Part shown: piece by piece, positions 6,962-8,838 of the stretch
Layout of the letters: each line of letters starts with the position of its first letter
Numbering within the stretch: the first letter of the stretch is position 1
From: Bdellovibrio sp.
Lineage (GTDB): Bacteria; Bdellovibrionota; UBA1018
Reading direction: 5' to 3'
DNA length: 8,838 bases
Assembly (NCBI GenBank): GCA_016213345.1
Contig: JACRAO010000074.1
Coordinates: forward strand, 1 to 8,838
Made by a program: the position numbers and the translations under genes
Notes under the pieces: model-generated
Told to the model about the DNA's origin: nothing
Seen by the model: only the letters and a program-made list of their open reading frames with translations
Database searches by the model: none

Positions 6962-8140
6962 ATGGGAAACATTACTACTGAAGCTTGGGTTTTATATGCT
7001 GGAAACAATCCTCCAAAACCAGAACCTGCAGAATTAAAACCTGCAGAATTAAAAAAGGAATCTTTTTCATTTGCCGACATTACTGAATCTGAAGTCTTAG
7101 CAGAGCCCATTTATGGCTGCTGGGAAGGCAACATGACCCACGCCCTCCAAAGACTCCCAGTAGACATCTGTAAACAACGAAAAGAAAACCCTGTCGTGCT
7201 TGGCAATGCTGGTGTTGTAAGAATTTTAAAAACCGGACGCTCTGTAACCACCGTACAACCGGGCGATCTTTGCGTTATTTTCTGCAATGGCGTGTGGGAC
7301 AAGTTTGGTTATCCTGAAAAAATCTTAGCATATGACGCTCCCAACACCATGGGCTGTTTAGCAAAACAAATGAAACTACACGAAAAACAAGTAATATTGC
7401 TCCCAGAAAATACTGATTTTAGTTTAAAACAATGGGCTGCTTTTTCACTACGATACATAACAGCCTGGGCGAATTGGAAACTAGCTTATGGCTGTTGGCG
7501 AGTGCAAATGACCGAAGAAGACTGCCCCGCTCCTTTTGTCTGGGGCTGGGGAGGCGGTGTTTCTATTGCAGAACTCTCCTTGGCGCAATTTCAAGGGGCT
7601 CGCGTGGCAATGATTGCTTCAGATGATAAGAGATTAAAACTCATAGAATCAATGCGAATCAAACCCATTGACCGACGAAAATTTCCAGATCTCGAATACG
7701 ATGAAGACAAATATCAAACAGACCCGGTATATAAAAAGAAATATACTGAATCTGAGGAAATTTTTTTAGATATTGTCAAGAAACATACATTAGGCCTTGG
7801 AGTCTCTATTTTTATTGATTATGTAGGCTCCCCCGTAACACGAGCAACCCTAAGGGCTCTAGCAAGACAGGGCGTTGTCACTACGGCTGGATGGAAAGAA
7901 GGCATGAAAATCACAACCGTAAGAGCTATTGAATGCATTCAGAGACATATTCATATTCACACACACTACGCACGATATCCTCAGGGAAGATCTGCAGTAA
8001 GATTTGCTGAAGATACAGGGTGGCTACCGAAAATAGATGGAGAAGTTTATAGTTGGGATAATATACCACAATTAGCTTATGATTATACCAATGGGAAAAT
8101 AAGTAATTATTATCCGCTATTTGAGATTAATATGCCATAG
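6962..8140 (+). CDS. Crotonyl-CoA reductase-like medium-chain dehydrogenase/reductase
   Basis: This 392-residue cytosolic oxidoreductase of the medium-chain (quinone reductase/CCR-like) superfamily probably uses NADPH or NADH to reduce an enoyl thioester or a related substrate. Seen: a GroES-like N-terminal half with NAGVVRILKTG (82-92) and VQPGDLCVIFCNGVWD (98-113), then the Rossmann glycine motif VWGWGGGVS (193-201), a second strand VAMIASDDKRLKLI (215-228), PIDRRKF (235-241), similar to the INRKDF of crotonyl-CoA carboxylase/reductase, a charged insert (about 242-270), FIDYVGS (284-290), GVVTTAGW (304-311) and a C-terminal NGKISNYYPLFEIN. I see no structural-zinc cysteine cluster. GGAG lies five bases upstream of the ATG. 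It is monocistronic and divergent from the barrel operon. A tandem repeat near residue 22 lengthens the N-terminus. The substrate is unknown. A trans-acting enoyl reductase of a lipid or polyketide pathway is one possibility. Confidence 0.8.
   Translation: MGNITTEAWVLYAGNNPPKPEPAELKPAELKKESFSFADITESEVLAEPIYGCWEGNMTHALQRLPVDICKQRKENPVVLGNAGVVRILKTGRSVTTVQPGDLCVIFCNGVWDKFGYPEKILAYDAPNTMGCLAKQMKLHEKQVILLPENTDFSLKQWAAFSLRYITAWANWKLAYGCWRVQMTEEDCPAPFVWGWGGGVSIAELSLAQFQGARVAMIASDDKRLKLIESMRIKPIDRRKFPDLEYDEDKYQTDPVYKKKYTESEEIFLDIVKKHTLGLGVSIFIDYVGSPVTRATLRALARQGVVTTAGWKEGMKITTVRAIECIQRHIHIHTHYARYPQGRSAVRFAEDTGWLPKIDGEVYSWDNIPQLAYDYTNGKISNYYPLFEINMP
7025..7054 (+). repeat. 15-bp perfect tandem duplication in coding sequence
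   Basis: CCTGCAGAATTAAAA occurs twice head to tail and encodes PAELK-PAELK at residues 22-31 of the reductase. It is in frame and sits in a poorly conserved, probably flexible N-terminal stretch, so it should not disrupt the fold. It looks like a recent slippage event. Confidence 0.9.
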
Positions 8141-8178
8141 CACGCTGGAATATTAATGTATATAAATTTGTGTTAATT

Positions 8179-8200
8179 AGAATGGTTCACCATTTTTTTT
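8179..8200 (+). terminator. Small rho-independent terminator candidate after the reductase
   Basis: AATGG (8181-8185) pairs with CCATT (8190-8194) around TTCA. An A-T and a G-T pair extend the stem outward, and four more T residues follow to 8200. It lies about 40 bases after the reductase stop. The stem is short, so termination may be partial. Its position just before the ATG at 8204 argues against that ATG as a start for the next gene. Confidence 0.45.
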
Positions 8201-8236
8201 GCAATGCCCAATCTTGTATGGTGTAAGTCTCATAAT

Positions 8237-8473
8237 ATGAGCGCAAAAGTAGTGATTACTATATTTTCAGTTATCCTTGTTTTTTTTGGAGGATGCTCCA
8301 CTATGCCTATCGCAAAACAACCGATGTCATTTCTTACATGGCAACCAGCAATATCTCCTGACGAGGTTTTCGAAAGTTCTGTCGGATTTATATTCCTTAA
8401 GTCCGATGCGGATGGAAATATCTATTGGATAGAACAACGACCCAATTGTTCTCTTGCACGATCTTTTGGATAA
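8237..8473 (+). pseudogene. N-terminal remnant of an S9-family peptidase lipoprotein
   Basis: This is a 78-codon ORF. The N-terminus is a lipoprotein signal, MSAKVVITIFSVILVFFGGC, with lipobox FGGC. After it come WQPAISPDEVFESS and DADGNIYWIEQRP, which resemble the start of the beta-propeller in S9 (prolyl-oligopeptidase/acylaminoacyl-peptidase) enzymes, where a pattern like W-x-x-x-I-T ... D-G-x-x-I/V-Y-W-x-E-x-R-P is usual. Family members run to roughly 600-700 residues. Here the frame ends about 12 residues past the RP, and I see no propeller or Gly-x-Ser-x-Gly hydrolase domain in any forward frame before 8590. A large deletion or recombination is the simplest explanation. A short functional lipoprotein is possible but less likely. 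The in-frame ATG at 8204 is rejected because it lacks a ribosome site and follows a terminator-like hairpin. Confidence 0.6.
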
Positions 8474-8590
8474 AGATTCCTACTTTTTTCTGGATAGCAA
8501 TATTTTGATCTTCTACAATGTCATTTTCTCATTCTTATAGCATTTGTGATAGTAGTAAAAATAATGTAAAGATTATTTGAGAGTTAATAA

Positions 8591-8634
8591 AAAAAATATA
8601 CACAAAAAAATTTTGATTTTTGTGTATATTTTTT
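8591..8634. terminator. 18-bp perfect inverted repeat, probable bidirectional terminator
   Basis: The left arm (8591-8608) and right arm (8617-8634) are perfectly complementary over 18 bases around the 8-base loop AATTTTGA. Each arm begins with six A residues in its own reading direction and ends in a T-run, so the structure has a 3' U-tract on both strands. It lies between the plus-strand peptidase remnant and the minus-strand HNH gene that converge here, as expected for a shared terminator. The stem is very AT-rich and therefore weaker than a typical GC-stem terminator. Confidence 0.6.
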
Positions 8635-8671
8635 AAATGATTTTCCGATCTATCACTTGACGAGATGGACT

Positions 8672-8838
8672 TTATTTTAAGTATGGCTGCATTTTTTCTA
8701 TTCCAAATATCTCAATAGCTTTTTGTATATTATGTTTTCTACAATGAAGTGTAATGTTAGTTTCATCTGATAATCCATTTTTTGATACAGGTACTTTGTG
8801 CTCAAACTCTAACCCAAACGTGCTTAAGCATTGTTTTC
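8672..8838 (-). CDS. HNH endonuclease-like protein, C-terminal part (partial)
   Basis: The last 54 codons of a gene that enters from the right edge are visible, ending in TAA at 8672-8674. The peptide contains LEFEHKVPVSKNGLSDETN and then LHCRKHNIQKAIEIFG. This matches the His-centred core of HNH nucleases: the E-H-x-x-P-x-S-x-x-G strand-turn, the Asn of D-E-T-N, and the C-R-K-H-N that ends the beta-beta-alpha metal site, followed by a short tail MQPYLK. A Cys in KQCLS upstream may belong to a zinc-binding pair with the later Cys. Such proteins are often standalone genomic nucleases of unknown role, and some belong to mobile or defence elements. The visible portion does not distinguish these. 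The start and N-terminal domain are outside the window. Confidence 0.75.
   Translation of the reverse strand, partial: KQCLSTFGLEFEHKVPVSKNGLSDETNITLHCRKHNIQKAIEIFGIEKMQPYLK

Noticed and set aside
6877..7302. Two minus-strand ORFs opposite the start of the reductase
   Set aside because: They are antisense to the reductase, which has clear family motifs and a ribosome site. No independent support for these ORFs.
7432..7626. Plus-strand ORF in another frame of the reductase
   Set aside because: It overlaps the Rossmann motif region of the real frame and has no motifs of its own.
8204..8236. Upstream in-frame ATG as the start of the short lipoprotein
   Set aside because: No ribosome site precedes it, it directly follows a terminator-like hairpin, and it would add 11 residues ahead of a normal lipoprotein signal.
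8474..8590. Frameshifted continuation of the S9 peptidase
   Set aside because: Other forward frames after 8444 stay open only briefly and show no propeller or hydrolase motif, so a simple frameshift does not restore the gene.

Overview
This is an AT-rich window from a Gram-negative bacterium. The envelope evidence is clear: an outer-membrane beta-barrel protein with a cleavable signal peptide and a terminal Phe, and two lipoprotein signal sequences (lipoboxes LYGC and FGGC). Long lipoproteins with EF-hand loops, an HAD phosphatase with an E-N-E-P motif, and small HNH proteins of the type at the right edge together suggest a predatory-type lineage (Bdellovibrionota or a relative). That placement comes from remembered family resemblance, not a search, so treat it as tentative.

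Left block, about 6710 down to 42, minus strand: five genes read in one direction with gaps of 45-63 bases or an overlap, so they probably form one operon. In order of transcription they are an outer-membrane beta-barrel protein (start probably TTG at 6675), a large EF-hand lipoprotein whose start lies inside the barrel gene's last codons (11-base overlap), an HAD-superfamily hydrolase, a UDP-glucuronate decarboxylase (UDP-xylose synthase) and S-methyl-5'-thioadenosine phosphorylase. A sigma-70-like promoter sits just upstream of the barrel gene, with a perfect 8-bp inverted repeat about 57 bases upstream of the expected transcription start. The first two genes look like an envelope pair of unknown function. 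The others are cytosolic enzymes of nucleotide-sugar and methionine-salvage metabolism. A Shine-Dalgarno-like GGAG at the far left edge suggests the operon continues outside the window.

Right block, 6962-8838: a divergent plus-strand gene encodes a standalone medium-chain reductase resembling crotonyl-CoA carboxylase/reductase, followed by a small terminator-like hairpin. Next is a short lipoprotein ORF that matches only the N-terminus of S9 (prolyl-oligopeptidase family) peptidases and then stops, so it is most likely a gene remnant. An 18-bp perfect inverted repeat, probably a bidirectional terminator, separates it from the C-terminal end of an HNH-endonuclease-like gene that enters from the right on the minus strand.

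The most interesting candidate for undescribed biology is the overlapping beta-barrel/EF-hand lipoprotein pair. I saw no CRISPR array, tRNA, rRNA or insertion sequence.
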